Positions 43,325-49,962 of a stretch of 64,000 bases of DNA are shown piece after piece (the stretch's first letter is position 1; each line of letters begins with the position of its first letter). The DNA is taken from assembly GCF_024168645.1 (NCBI RefSeq), contig NZ_JALJWF010000001.1, positions 5,893,501 through 5,957,500 on the forward strand, read 5' to 3'. The notes under the pieces were generated by a model. It saw only the letters and a program-made list of their open reading frames with translations. It did no database searches and was not told the DNA's origin. This DNA is from Pseudomonas sp. GGS8. GTDB lineage: Bacteria > Pseudomonadota > Gammaproteobacteria > Pseudomonadales > Pseudomonadaceae. The position numbers and the translations under genes are program-made.

Positions 43325-43666
43325 TTGGCACATAAACATCCAACCCAAGCCCAAATCGGGCGCATGATCGCGAAGCACCGCAGCGAGCGTAATCTGACTC
43401 AGGAAGAGGTGGCTGAACGTTTGGGGATCGGCAGCGAAGCTGTATCGCGTCTAGAGCGAGGTGTGGTGGAGCTTTCCGTGGTCAAGCTGATGCAACTGGC
43501 GGATATTTTCGACTGCCGGATGGATGAACTGCTGACGGAATCGAGTAATCGCGCCAATGACCAGGGCCAGATGATCGCGGGTCTGCTGAGTGGACTGAAA
43601 GAAAGCGACCGTGCCTTTATCTTGGCAACCGTCGAACAATTAGTCGCTCATCTCGCCAACAAGTAA
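43325..43666 (+). CDS. XRE-family helix-turn-helix regulator
   Basis: About 113 residues with an N-terminal Cro/CI-type HTH (IGRMIAKHRSERNLTQEEVAE, then IGSEAVSRLERGVVELS) and a short helical tail. I start at TTG 43325 (GGAG 10 bases upstream); TTG 43304 is an alternative. Small XRE proteins are common switches in this ICE class. It is divergent from the DUF4880-like gene and stands before the large structured region that precedes the DUF3577 gene. Confidence 0.85.
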   Translation: MAHKHPTQAQIGRMIAKHRSERNLTQEEVAERLGIGSEAVSRLERGVVELSVVKLMQLADIFDCRMDELLTESSNRANDQGQMIAGLLSGLKESDRAFILATVEQLVAHLANK

Positions 43667-44571
43667 GTTCATTCACTCGCATCCGATACCGGGGTCTTTG
43701 AGGCGGCGCACTCTGCCTTGACGTCGTCCCACCCGCTCTGCTGTAGTGCCTCAGGATCATCGCCAACGGCGACCCAAGACCGATTCGCTCCGGGCAGCTC
43801 GGTCAGACTCTTAGAGTTCGGAGCCTTCTCCTCTGCGGGATTTCGTTCCCGTTTTGTGCTCGACCTGATCGTGGTGGCGGATGACCAGTGTTGCCTCTAC
43901 AAGGCAACAGCGGTCATCCGCCTCGGCGATCGTATTCAGCCCCGGGGCCCGCCGGGGAAACACTGGGCACCCTTTGTACGCGGATGCGTGCCAGCATGTT
44001 CCGACCCAAGCCACGACAAGGGTCGGTTGGTGAATCAAGGCGCAGTTAAACCAAGCTTTGCGAGGAGCTTTTCGACTGCGTATGACCGTCAAAGGTGGCT
44101 TTTCTATTCCTCGCCTGGTGACCCACCAGGCCAGCTCTTCTTTTTCTCCTTCCAGTGACTGCCACCGTATTCCGGCCATAAAAAATCGGGTTGCAGCGTC
44201 TTGACGCTCCCCTGTGACAGGCTTATACAAAGGGCATGGTTCGCTGTCGTTGACAGCCCAGCCCAGGTAGCTTGAACCTTCAAGGCTACGCCACGTTCGT
44301 GGTGGTTTACCCAAGTGCGATCAGCGTTCGGAAGCTCGCGCGGTTACCGCTTCAGCGGTAATGAATGCTCACTACTCCATGCCTGCGGATCACCACCGCA
44401 GACGATCCTCTGCTGCAAAACTATTCCCCAAGACGCATCGTTCTGATCGTCATCGGCTTGCCGGTGGCGAGTCGTTCATTGCTCACCTGCACCTTATCCA
44501 CCCCTGACGGGGGCTCACTTCCCCGTCGGGGGATGTGCGTCGCCGTTTTCCCTTGAAACAGGAGAACCACC
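43667..44571 (+). other. 900-base gene-free, highly structured region; candidate oriT or regulatory RNA
   Basis: No believable gene: the frames present on both strands lack ribosome sites and overlap each other. Perfect hairpins visible are 43876-43922 (11-base outer arms GGCGGATGACC / GGTCATCCGCC and inner GTTGCC / GGCAAC), 44114-44130 (CCTGGTG / CACCAGG, then a T-rich stretch), 44344-44361 (TTACCGC / GCGGTAA), 44383-44401 (CTGCGG / CCGCAG) and an imperfect one at about 44502-44533 just before the next gene. A long structured leader, a transfer origin or a small RNA would each explain this. Confidence 0.6.
43876..43922. repeat. Two-tier perfect stem-loop
   Basis: Outer arms of 11 bases (43876-43886 and 43912-43922) and inner arms of 6 bases (43890-43895 and 43903-43908) are separated by a symmetrical 3x3 internal loop and closed by a 7-base loop. 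It is the strongest structure of the gene-free region. Confidence 0.85.
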
Positions 44572-45153
44572 ATGGCCCACGCCAACCAATCCCAAGAAGC
44601 GACCACTTACTTCAACCTGCACACCGTCGGTATCGGTTACCTCAACCGTGTTCGTGAAGTACAAGTCCGCCGCGGCCAGCCATTCATGGCCTGCGATATT
44701 GCAGCCCTGCACGGTGCCACCGATGCGGTGGAGTACACCCGCTTCGACTGCAAAGTCGCTGGGGGTGAAGCTGAACGCTTGATTCGTTTCTATATGGACG
44801 CCGTCAACGCCGAGAAAAAGGTCTTGTTGTCGTTTCGTATCGGCGACCTGTGGATCGATCCATTTCTCTACGAGAAAGGCGAGAAACAAGGCCAACCGGG
44901 CGCCAGTCTGAAAGGTCGTTTGCTGTTCATCGACTGGATCAAGGTCAACGGCACGTTCGAATACAAAGCGCCCGCCAGGCAGGAAGCAAGAGCACCTGCT
45001 GAGCAAGTGCCAAACAGTGAGTCATCCGCACCATCGGCTGATGCCGAAGCTGAGGATATCGGAAACCCAATAGAGGCTCGGGTTGAACCTGAATCTCCAC
45101 CCACACCCCGCACGGCCCGCAGTGATGCCACCCGTACCGTTCAGTCCGACTGA
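44572..45153 (+). CDS. STY4534-family ICE replication protein (DUF3577)
   Basis: A 193-residue DUF3577 protein. The conserved core (residues 10-135) reads YFNLHTVGIGYLNRVREV, then PFMACDIAALHG and LLFIDWIKVNG. It has an OB-fold-like beta pattern, followed by a Pro/Ala/Glu-rich disordered tail. The family is annotated as ICE replication protein and is highly conserved in PFGI-1-like elements, though its biochemistry is not established to my knowledge. GGAGAA lies 9 bases before ATG 44572. It follows the structured gene-free region and is itself followed by a good terminator. Confidence 0.88.
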   Translation: MAHANQSQEATTYFNLHTVGIGYLNRVREVQVRRGQPFMACDIAALHGATDAVEYTRFDCKVAGGEAERLIRFYMDAVNAEKKVLLSFRIGDLWIDPFLYEKGEKQGQPGASLKGRLLFIDWIKVNGTFEYKAPARQEARAPAEQVPNSESSAPSADAEAEDIGNPIEARVEPESPPTPRTARSDATRTVQSD

Positions 45154-45175
45154 ACAGTCCACGATGTTCCTCATC

Positions 45176-45203
45176 AAGGCGCTCCCCCGAGCGCCTTTTC
45201 TTC
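45176..45203 (+). terminator. Rho-independent terminator after the DUF3577 gene
   Basis: Perfect 9-base stem AAGGCGCTC / GAGCGCCTT with a CCCC loop, then TTCTTC. It lies only 22 bases before the next start codon, so transcription of the next gene depends on read-through or on a separate promoter. Confidence 0.8.
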
Positions 45204-45224
45204 AATCGGCACAGGAGAACCAAC

Positions 45225-45482
45225 ATGGAATCCTTCTGGCTTTGCGACGACTGCCTGTTCGCTGCGGCTTACGAGGACTACAGCTCGTTATCGCTCTACT
45301 ACACGACGGATGAAATTGAGAAACGCATCGCCGGCATCCATCGTGGGCTGGTTCGGTTGATGCCTATCAGTGCCGACTTCGATCCCGAAGCCGGCTGGGG
45401 AACAAGCGCCTTTTCTCCATTGCCCTGTGACGGTTGTGGTTCACATCTACACGGTCAACGCCACCGATTCACTCGGCTGTAA
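45225..45482 (+). CDS. Small ICE protein with two CxxC pairs
   Basis: An 85-residue protein with CDDC near the start (residues 7-10) and CDGC near residues 67-70, spaced as a likely zinc knuckle. Between them is a helical, tyrosine-rich segment. AGGAGAA lies before ATG 45225. No named family comes to mind, but such small proteins sit between the DUF3577 and RadC genes in related ICEs. Its function is unknown. Confidence 0.75.
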   Translation: MESFWLCDDCLFAAAYEDYSSLSLYYTTDEIEKRIAGIHRGLVRLMPISADFDPEAGWGTSAFSPLPCDGCGSHLHGQRHRFTRL

Positions 45483-45582
45483 ACAGCGCGTCATCGGCTA
45501 ACGCCCACGACTCCACACCCACCTTGGGGATACCACTCCCCTCGGGCGTGTACCCCTGATTGCTCCCTTCGGAGGTACCGCC

Positions 45583-46066
45583 ATGAGCACCCAACTCACA
45601 CTGATTGAGACCTCGGATTTCGAGGCTGATCGCATTGTCCAAGAAAACCAGCTGATCGACGAAGCGCTGCATATTCTGGATCGTCGGCTGTTCGCCCGCG
45701 GCCCTATCCTGACGTCGCCTGACACTGTGGCCTCATACCTATGCGCAACAAGAGCATGAAGTCTTCGGTGTGATCTTTCTCGATGCCAGGCACCGGGTGC
45801 TGGCATTCGAAGTCCTCTTTCACGGCAGCATTGATGGCGCCAGCGTTTACCCCCGCCAAGTCGTTAAGCGTTCCCTCGCGCATAACGCTGCGGCCACCAT
45901 TTTTGTTCACAACCACCCCTCAGGGTGTACGGAACCCAGCCAGGCGGATCGCGTCTTGACTGCACGGCTGAAGGAGGCCTTGGCCTTGATCGAAGTGCGT
46001 GTACTGGATCACTTCATCGTGGGTGAAGGTCGTCCTCTCTCCCTTGCCGAACATGGCTGGCTTTAA
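45583..46066 (+). pseudogene. radC: RadC/JAB-domain protein, split by a frameshift
   Basis: ATG 45583 (GGAGG upstream) opens about 57 codons (IVQENQLIDEALHILDRRL) that end at a TGA near 45758. The conserved remainder continues in the +1 frame from about 45735: [18 protein letters not shown], then the metal-binding [16 protein letters not shown] motif and the normal C-terminus. All parts of a RadC-type ICE protein are therefore present, but in two frames. It may be inactive, or there may be a single-base assembly error near 45735-45745. RadC-like JAB proteins are standard in this module, and their role is uncertain. Confidence 0.8.
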
Positions 46067-46073
46067 CCCTCAC

Positions 46074-46100
46074 AGGCGTCTTCGGGCGCCTTGTTCATTT
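46074..46100 (+). terminator. Terminator-like hairpin after radC
   Basis: Stem AGGCGTC / GGCGCCT (one G-T pair) with a TTCG tetraloop, then TGTTCATTTTC. It lies 20 bases before the next gene's start, repeating the arrangement seen at 45176. Confidence 0.65.
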
Positions 46101-46118
46101 TCATCCTGGAGAACCCTC

Positions 46119-46865
46119 ATGAACCTCACACACCAGGCCCCAGCCCTACTGGTGGCCTCAAATCCATTTGCTCGCGGTTACGACAACCTGCATATCGAAC
46201 GGCTGCTACTGATCACCTACGAAAACGACTGCCCTCCCTGCTTTCGACCCGTGCACGACTCACAGGCCCATCTGCCCGACGATGAACTGCAACTGTTCCC
46301 CTGCCTGTTCAATGACGATTTCGCCTTGATCAGCGAAGGTCAATCTATTCCTGAAGAGTTGGATGAACGCTGCCAGTCCACCGGACTGGTGCGCCAAGTG
46401 ATCTACGCCGTGATGGGCGAGATGTTCAACGAGCAGCATCACGTCGGCGATCTGTACTCCCTGGAAGAAGCCCAAGCCATGGTCCATCACTTGCGCTTCG
46501 AAACGGGACACTACAGTCGAGCCTGGGAGATCAGTACCGCACACCTTCCTGAAGCAGCAATGTTCTACCTGGGAGGGTGGGTCAGTCACTCCGCTCCGAG
46601 GCAAACCGGCCTTTTGTTCGAACTTTTCGCGTTGCCGGATTGCTGCGGCATCGGTTGCAAGCTGATCGGCACACCATGGACGGACGAGAACTTGCTGAAC
46701 ATTGAGGGCAAACGTTATTCAAGCTTGAGACAAGAGCAACTCGACGCCGGCACACCGGAAGCCCTGGTCACGGTGTTATACCTGGCGGCGTTGGCGGATG
46801 TGCGATTGTTGATCTTCGACCCCGACGCCACCGTCTTGGAGGGACTCGCCATTTTTGATGAGTAA
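46119..46865 (+). CDS. Conserved ICE hypothetical protein, 248 residues
   Basis: A soluble-looking protein from ATG 46119 with GGAG 8 bases upstream. No signal peptide or membrane helix. Recognisable segments are FARGYDNLHIERLLLITYEND at the start, an acidic middle, and ALPDCCGIGCKLIGTPWTDENL near 185-210 with a Cys-Cys pair. I cannot assign a family or function. It sits between radC and the pilL-type gene, each separated by hairpins, as part of the ICE backbone. Confidence 0.75.
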   Translation: MNLTHQAPALLVASNPFARGYDNLHIERLLLITYENDCPPCFRPVHDSQAHLPDDELQLFPCLFNDDFALISEGQSIPEELDERCQSTGLVRQVIYAVMGEMFNEQHHVGDLYSLEEAQAMVHHLRFETGHYSRAWEISTAHLPEAAMFYLGGWVSHSAPRQTGLLFELFALPDCCGIGCKLIGTPWTDENLLNIEGKRYSSLRQEQLDAGTPEALVTVLYLAALADVRLLIFDPDATVLEGLAIFDE

Positions 46866-46927
46866 CAACGCGCTCCGCTTTAACACGACCCGCCTTGAAT
46901 CAACTTTCTCACTGAGTCGCTCCTTCA

Positions 46928-46969
46928 CCTCATGTCAGGTTCTGCACTGAATCTGACACGAGGTTTTTT
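46928..46969 (+). promoter_or_regulatory. Terminator-like hairpin whose 3' arm holds the ribosome site of the next gene
   Basis: CCTCATGTCAG (46928-46938) pairs with CTGACACGAGG (46953-46963), one mismatch, followed directly by TTTTTT (46964-46969). The GAGG in the right arm is the only ribosome site for ATG 46972. If folded, the RNA would both terminate and hide the site, so the gene needs an anti-terminating or unfolding event. Confidence 0.6.
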
Positions 46970-46971
46970 CC

Positions 46972-47514
46972 ATGGAGCGTTTTCTCCCGCCTGTCTGCCT
47001 GCTGGGTTTGTTGAGCGCCTGCACCGCGCAAATCCCCACCCCATTGCCGACTCATCCAGAAATCGGCAGTGGCTCCAATCGGGCCCAGCACTCGAGGGGC
47101 ACAACCGAAGAAAGCCGTCCGGCAGAACTTCGTTATGGCCGCTACACGCTGCTCAGCACCGAGCCCACGACGGAACAACGCGATCTTCTAGCCCAAATCA
47201 TTGAAGTAAACATCCCGTCCAGCCTGAGCCCTTCGGTGCAGGATGCGTTGCAGTACGTACTGCAGCGCTCGGGCTATTCGCTCTGTCCCGATAGCGCGTC
47301 GGTGAAGGTGCTTTTTACCCGGCCCTTGCCGGCGGCCCATTACCGGCTTGGTCCAATCCCTTTGCGCAGCGCGCTACAAGTGCTGGCTGGCCCCGCCTGG
47401 CAACTTACGACCGATGAAGTCGGCCGTTCGGTCTGCTTCGAACAACAGAAGGCTGATGTCGGCAGCGTGCTGATCACACCAGGCTCGTCCCATCAATCGG
47501 AGGCACGTTCATGA
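46972..47514 (+). CDS. PilL N-terminal-domain lipoprotein (TIGR03748)
   Basis: A 180-residue lipoprotein: signal peptide with lipobox LLSAC (Cys17), then a disordered linker and a PilL-N-type domain (ELRYGRYTLLSTEPTTEQRD, LQYVLQRSGYSLCP, LAGPAWQLTTDE). The full-length PilL of conjugative type IVb pili is longer; this short form is normal for PFGI-1-like ICEs. It acts at the outer membrane in the mating machinery. The start lies just behind the hairpin described at 46928, and its 3' end overlaps the next gene by 4 bases. Confidence 0.86.
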   Translation: MERFLPPVCLLGLLSACTAQIPTPLPTHPEIGSGSNRAQHSRGTTEESRPAELRYGRYTLLSTEPTTEQRDLLAQIIEVNIPSSLSPSVQDALQYVLQRSGYSLCPDSASVKVLFTRPLPAAHYRLGPIPLRSALQVLAGPAWQLTTDEVGRSVCFEQQKADVGSVLITPGSSHQSEARS

Positions 47515-48182
47515 AGGCCTCGACGTTTCAAACCCTCATTGTCGGGCTACTTTGCCTTACGGCCGCCGGTCTGTGCGGTGGTATGTATAACCAGTATCAG
47601 CGCGTGGCCGAGCTACAGCGTACGAACACCCAATACCGACAAACCCTGGACACCCTGCAACGTGATTCAAGCGCCCTCAAGGACGCCCAGGAGAAGCTTC
47701 AGTACGCGCTGAAAGACCTGAAGCAGATGGTCGATACTGGTGAGCAACAGGCCAATACCCTCGATCCGATGTTGGATCAGTGGGCGCAAGAGATACAGGA
47801 ACTGCGCGACGGTCTGGCAGCCCGCGCCACCGTTGCAGACCTGACAGCGCTACGCGCACGCCTTGAGCAGGTCGAGCAGCAACTCCTGGACCTCAGGACA
47901 AAGCCATTCCCTCCCCCGCCGACGCCTTCTGCGACCAAACCGAAAAAGACCGCTCGCCCCAAACCCACCCCGCTTTCGCCACCGTTCTCGGTGTTGGGAG
48001 TCGAGTTCCGCGGGGGGGAGCGCTTTCTGGCGGTCGCACCCCATGACAGTCGCTCGCTCATGGATGTCCGGCTGCTACATAGCGGTGAGCAGCTCGGGGC
48101 CTGGCACCTAAAAGTGCTGGAGCCGAACTCAGCCGTCTTCGCGGTGACCGCTCAGCCAGATCAGACCGTGCACCTCCCTTGA
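47511..48182 (+). CDS. ICE inner-membrane-anchored coiled-coil protein
   Basis: A 223-residue protein with one N-terminal membrane helix (about 8-28), a long coiled coil (about 30-130, RVAELQRTNTQYRQTL onward), a proline-rich stretch and a C-terminal beta domain (FSVLGVEFRGGERFLAV). Most of it would lie in the periplasm. No named family recognised. Its place between the PilL-N and TIGR03759 genes is typical of the ICE transfer region. It overlaps the upstream gene by 4 bases. Confidence 0.75.
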   Translation: MKASTFQTLIVGLLCLTAAGLCGGMYNQYQRVAELQRTNTQYRQTLDTLQRDSSALKDAQEKLQYALKDLKQMVDTGEQQANTLDPMLDQWAQEIQELRDGLAARATVADLTALRARLEQVEQQLLDLRTKPFPPPPTPSATKPKKTARPKPTPLSPPFSVLGVEFRGGERFLAVAPHDSRSLMDVRLLHSGEQLGAWHLKVLEPNSAVFAVTAQPDQTVHLP

Positions 48183-48191
48183 GAAGCGATC

Positions 48192-48911
48192 ATGAACAGA
48201 ACGCTACTGCCCACCGTTGTCTGTCTCGCTTCGCTACTGGCCATGGGCGCTGCGGTGGGCAACCCCGTCGCGACACAGTCACGGATCCAGGACACGCAGT
48301 CTGCTCCGCTGGGGCGCTCTGACTCTGAACAGGCGGCGAGCTGGGGTCTGACGGAGCAGGAGTGGACGCGCTTCGAACAGATCCAAGCCGGCCCGCGCGG
48401 TTTCTGGAGCCCGAACCTCGATCCGTTGACCGCACTCGGGGTCGAAGCCCAGACCGACCAAGAGCGCCAGCGTTATGCCGAATTGCAGGTAGCGCTGGAA
48501 GCCAAACGCGCCGAGCGCGAGTTGGCTTACCAAAACGCTTACACCGCGGCCTGGGCCAAGCTGTTTCCCGGGCTGCTGCCGATCCAGGGCATGGCGTCCC
48601 CGCCCCCTGCCAGCTCATCGGTCATGCCGCGCCAGGCCTTGTTTGTGGAGGACCACTGTCCAGCGTGCACCGCCGAAGCGCAACGTATGCAAAACAGCGA
48701 TACGGCGTTCGATATCTACCTGGTGGGCAGCCAAGGCGAGGATGAGCGCGTTCGTGGCTGGGCTCGGCAAGCAGACATCGATCCGGCCAAGGTTCAACGC
48801 CAGCAGATCACCCTGAACCATGACCGTGGTCGCTGGTTCAGCCTGGGTGCCCCGGGGCCATTGCCTGCCACATTTCAACAGGTGAGTGGACAATGGCAAC
48901 GCCTCAACTGA
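48192..48911 (+). CDS. ICE protein TIGR03759
   Basis: A 239-residue exported protein. It has a signal peptide (about 1-23), the conserved ASWGLTEQEWTRFEQIQAGPRG block near residues 50-70 and a C-terminal thioredoxin-like part. That part has a CPAC motif (VEDHCPACTAEAQRM) near 157, so a thiol-redox role in the periplasm is possible. TIGR03759 is restricted to this ICE family. Its end overlaps the lytic transglycosylase gene by 19 bases. Confidence 0.88.
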   Translation: MNRTLLPTVVCLASLLAMGAAVGNPVATQSRIQDTQSAPLGRSDSEQAASWGLTEQEWTRFEQIQAGPRGFWSPNLDPLTALGVEAQTDQERQRYAELQVALEAKRAERELAYQNAYTAAWAKLFPGLLPIQGMASPPPASSSVMPRQALFVEDHCPACTAEAQRMQNSDTAFDIYLVGSQGEDERVRGWARQADIDPAKVQRQQITLNHDRGRWFSLGAPGPLPATFQQVSGQWQRLN

Positions 48912-49441
48912 GTGGTATTGCGCTGATGTTGGCCATGCTGGCGGCTCAGGCCGAGGAGCTTCCGCCCCCAGCCTACCAACTGGCGGCGCATAACGCCGAC
49001 ATCCCTTCTACGGTGCTGTTCGCGATTGCCCTGCAGGAGAGCGGTATCCGCGTTCGTGGTCGACTGCTGCCCTGGCCCTGGACCCTGAACATCGCCGGAA
49101 CACCCTACCGCTTCGCCACTCGCCCGGCTGCCTGTCACGCCTTGCTCCAGGCGCTCGCTCAGTATGACGCCAAGCGGGTCGACGCCGGACTTGGGCAAAC
49201 CAACCTGGGCTACCACGGACGACGTTTTTCCAGTCCCTGCGATGCCCTCGACCCCTACCGAAATCTCGCCGTGACCGCCGGGCTGCTGCAGGAGCATCAC
49301 ACCGCCACCGGTGACTGGGTGTCAGCTGCCGGCCGCTATCACCGCCCGGCAGGAGGAACGCCGGCCGCGCGTTACCGCGCCGGATTTTCCCGGCAACTCG
49401 AACGACTGCTAATTGCCTTCAAACAGGACACACCACCATGA
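48893..49441 (+). CDS. Lytic transglycosylase (SLT domain)
   Basis: A 182-residue SLT-type enzyme with a short N-terminal export signal (about 1-21). The catalytic Glu is in the ALQESG motif (about residue 45), followed by the GLGQTNLGYHG segment and the NLAVTAGLLQEH helix. It opens peptidoglycan locally for assembly of the conjugation channel, the VirB1-like role. It overlaps TIGR03759 upstream and TIGR03765 downstream, so it is tightly co-translated. Confidence 0.92.
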   Translation: MATPQLSGIALMLAMLAAQAEELPPPAYQLAAHNADIPSTVLFAIALQESGIRVRGRLLPWPWTLNIAGTPYRFATRPAACHALLQALAQYDAKRVDAGLGQTNLGYHGRRFSSPCDALDPYRNLAVTAGLLQEHHTATGDWVSAAGRYHRPAGGTPAARYRAGFSRQLERLLIAFKQDTPP

Positions 49442-49953
49442 AGCGAATGCCCCTTACCTGCTACTTCATCCTGCTCTTGGCACCTTTCGCCCGGCCGGAG
49501 CTGACCGTAGCCGGGGATCAGCCTAGCGACTTCACCCGCCCCCATTTTCAGGTTGCCAGGCCGCTAATAAACAACAAGATCCAGCCTGATCGGGCTATGC
49601 ATGCGGGCCTGTCCACGTCTGCCAATGAAGACTGGATATTGCCGGTCCGCAGTTCTCGGCTGAGCCCCGGCCAGATCACACCCCGCGCCCTCAACATGCC
49701 TGGCTTGAGGCCATTTTTCCTGGTCGGTGACGATCCCCAGTCGCTGACTTGGCTGCGTCAACGCGCTGCTGAACTGCAGGAAATGGGCGCGGCTGGTCTC
49801 GCCGTCGAAGTGGCCGACAATGAAGCCCTGGCCCGGATTCGAGCAGCCGCTCCGAGCATCTCCATCCTGCCGGTCAACGGCAACGACATCGCCACCCGCC
49901 TGCAGATTGAGCACTATCCCGTCTTGATCACTGCCACCTCACTGGAACAGTGA
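49438..49953 (+). CDS. ICE protein TIGR03765
   Basis: A 171-residue exported protein with a signal peptide (about 1-25). The TIGR03765 core (LPVRSSRLSPGQITPRAL, FFLVGDDPQSLTWLRQRA) ends with a thioredoxin-fold-like C-terminus (NDIATRLQIEHYPVLIT). Family function is unknown; it is always found between the transglycosylase and TraD genes, as here. ATG overlaps the preceding stop by 4 bases. Confidence 0.88.
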   Translation: MKRMPLTCYFILLLAPFARPELTVAGDQPSDFTRPHFQVARPLINNKIQPDRAMHAGLSTSANEDWILPVRSSRLSPGQITPRALNMPGLRPFFLVGDDPQSLTWLRQRAAELQEMGAAGLAVEVADNEALARIRAAAPSISILPVNGNDIATRLQIEHYPVLITATSLEQ

Positions 49954-49962
49954 GTCCAGGTG

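Noticed and set aside
43718..44314. Plus frame 43718-44158 and minus frame 43811-44314 as genes
   Set aside because: They overlap each other, lack ribosome sites and run through strong hairpins; a structured non-coding region explains the sequence better.
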